DNA from: Opitutaceae bacterium
GTDB taxonomy: Bacteria; Verrucomicrobiota; Verrucomicrobiia; Opitutales; Opitutaceae
DNA: 13,803 nucleotides
Direction: 5' to 3'
NCBI GenBank assembly: GCA_031254955.1
Contig: JAIRTK010000033.1
Coordinates: 1 to 13,803 of the forward strand
Shown here: positions 12,751 to 13,803 of the stretch, piece after piece
How positions within the stretch are numbered: position 1 is the stretch's first letter
How the letters are laid out: each line of letters opens with the position of its first letter
Position numbers and translations under genes: made by a program
Notes under the pieces: generated by a model
Databases searched by the model: none
Told to the model about the DNA's origin: nothing
What the model saw: the letters and a program-made list of their open reading frames with translations, nothing else

Positions 12751-13803
12751 ATGAAGACAACACCGTGGCCCCGCCTCCTGTTCGCCCTCCCGGCGCTGCT
12801 CTTCGCCGCCGCGCCCGCGTCCCGCGCCGCGCTGCCGGAGCCGTTCGTCCATTACACGTTTTCCGATCTCGTCTCCGGTTCGATCCCGACCAACACGTTC
12901 ACCGTCAACTCCGGCACCGGCGTCGGCACGACCGGGGTGACGGGGGACTTCAACCTTAAAATCCAAACCGCCTCGGCTGAGATTTACGCCGTCTCCGGCG
13001 CCGAGGGCAGCGGGCCGTTCGCCAGCGGGCGCGCGCTCGACCTCGGCCTCAGTTCGGCGATGAACGGCACCGCACCGCCTGTCGTTTTCAACTCCGTCCA
13101 GACCGCCCTCTCGAATTGCGCCGCGATGACCGTCACCGGCTGGGTCTGCGCCGACGAGGCGCTGGTGAATGGCTCCTACATCATGCGCGACTCCGCATGG
13201 CGGCTCTATTTCTCGGCGGCGCAGCGCATGACCCTTCAGGTGTATGACAGCGCCAACACCAACATCCCCTACAACAGCGCCGCCAACGCCTTCGCCGCGC
13301 CCGTCGGACAGTGGCAGTTTTTCGCCGTCTCCTGGTCGGGCGCCGACGCTCAATGGTATGCCGGCACCGAGACCGCCGCCCCCGTCGTCTCCCCGCTTGT
13401 CACCGGCGCGAAAACGATGGGACCGCCCTCCACGCTCGCCAACTCCCTTGGCCGCTTCAACGGCAACTCCGGCGCCTTCAAAGGCAAATTCGCCGACCTC
13501 CGCATCTACACCACCGCCCTCGACGCCGCGCAAGTCGCCGAGGTGTATAACGAAATCAAGCCGCCGCTGCCCGTCATCACCGGCTTCGCGCCGCCGGCGA
13601 TTGAGGTCGGCGGCAGGGTGGTCATTTCCGGGAGCAACTTCACCGCCGCCGGCGGCGCTCCTCTCGTCACCGACGTGCTCTTCGACACCATCACCACCGG
13701 CGCGGGCAATTTCACCGTGGACTCGGACACCCAAATCTCCGTCCCCGCCGTGCCCGACGGCATCCCCGACGCCGGCGACATCAAACTCCTCTTCGCCAGC
13801 GGC
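12751..13803 (+). CDS. Secreted LamG-domain / IPT (TIG)-domain protein, partial at right edge
   Basis: The frame opens at the ATG at 12751 and has no stop through the edge, giving 351 residues. Residues 1-26 are a signal peptide (basic start, hydrophobic core, ASRA end). Residues about 33-268 form a concanavalin A-like LamG domain: FVHYTFSDL at the start, GRALDLG (93-99), MTVTGWVCADE (126-136), GQWQFFAVSWSG (186-197), and the closing FADLRIYTTALDAAQVAEVY (248-266). From residue 274 an IPT/TIG Ig-like domain begins (PVITGFAPPAIEVGGRVVIS) and is cut near its end. Such proteins are usually surface or secreted factors that bind or process polysaccharide; the ligand is unknown. It is on the same strand as the nuo genes, but a 598-base gap with a REP cluster suggests a separate unit. 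Confidence 0.85.
   Translation, partial: MKTTPWPRLLFALPALLFAAAPASRAALPEPFVHYTFSDLVSGSIPTNTFTVNSGTGVGTTGVTGDFNLKIQTASAEIYAVSGAEGSGPFASGRALDLGLSSAMNGTAPPVVFNSVQTALSNCAAMTVTGWVCADEALVNGSYIMRDSAWRLYFSAAQRMTLQVYDSANTNIPYNSAANAFAAPVGQWQFFAVSWSGADAQWYAGTETAAPVVSPLVTGAKTMGPPSTLANSLGRFNGNSGAFKGKFADLRIYTTALDAAQVAEVYNEIKPPLPVITGFAPPAIEVGGRVVISGSNFTAAGGAPLVTDVLFDTITTGAGNFTVDSDTQISVPAVPDGIPDAGDIKLLFASG

Overview
The window is GC-rich bacterial DNA with a strong preference for C-ending codons. It reads as a chromosomal piece of a Verrucomicrobiota bacterium, probably family Opitutaceae. The clues are the N-terminus of a distinctive sigma-factor family (FATTQWSVV, then YWAPL), a very large Oar-type TonB-dependent receptor, a LamG/IPT surface protein, and many palindromic intergenic repeats. 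The taxonomic call is inference from remembered families, not from a search.

Layout. 1-146 (minus): start of an ECF-like sigma factor that runs off the left edge. 147-541: no gene, two long inverted repeats. 542-3793 (minus): Oar-type TonB-dependent outer-membrane receptor with a signal peptide. 3794-4329: no gene; it separates the receptor from a plus-strand respiratory operon. 4330-12152 (plus): complex I (NADH:quinone oxidoreductase type) genes in the order nuoA-nuoB-nuoC-nuoD-nuoI-[RAYT]-nuoH-nuoJ-nuoK. 12153-12750: no gene; a four-hairpin REP cluster and an operator-like palindrome. 12751-13803 (plus): start of a secreted LamG + IPT/TIG protein, cut by the right edge.

The complex I genes supply the quinone-site and N2-cluster subunits (B, C, D), the two-[4Fe-4S] connector (I) and the membrane subunits A, H, J and K. 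The NADH-module genes E, F and G are absent from their usual place between D and H. The pump subunits L, M and N do not follow K. The remaining subunits must be encoded elsewhere, or the enzyme is a form without an NADH module. A-B-C-D are tightly packed, but every junction from D onward has been enlarged by repeats.

The most unusual part is 8126-9381. A REP-associated tyrosine transposase (RAYT) gene starts in an ATGA overlap with the nuoI stop. It lies between two near-identical ~182-bp modules, each a pair of GTAG-headed REP hairpins in opposite orientation. Both modules are translated: one forms most of the C-terminal tail of NuoI, the other the tail of the transposase. Each is preceded by in-frame 15-bp tandem repeats that copy the 5' part of the REP. 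A 13-C run in the nuoI tail is one nucleotide away from fusing NuoI to the transposase. Recombination between the modules would remove the transposase and still leave an intact nuoI frame. This is the best candidate for a previously undescribed arrangement.
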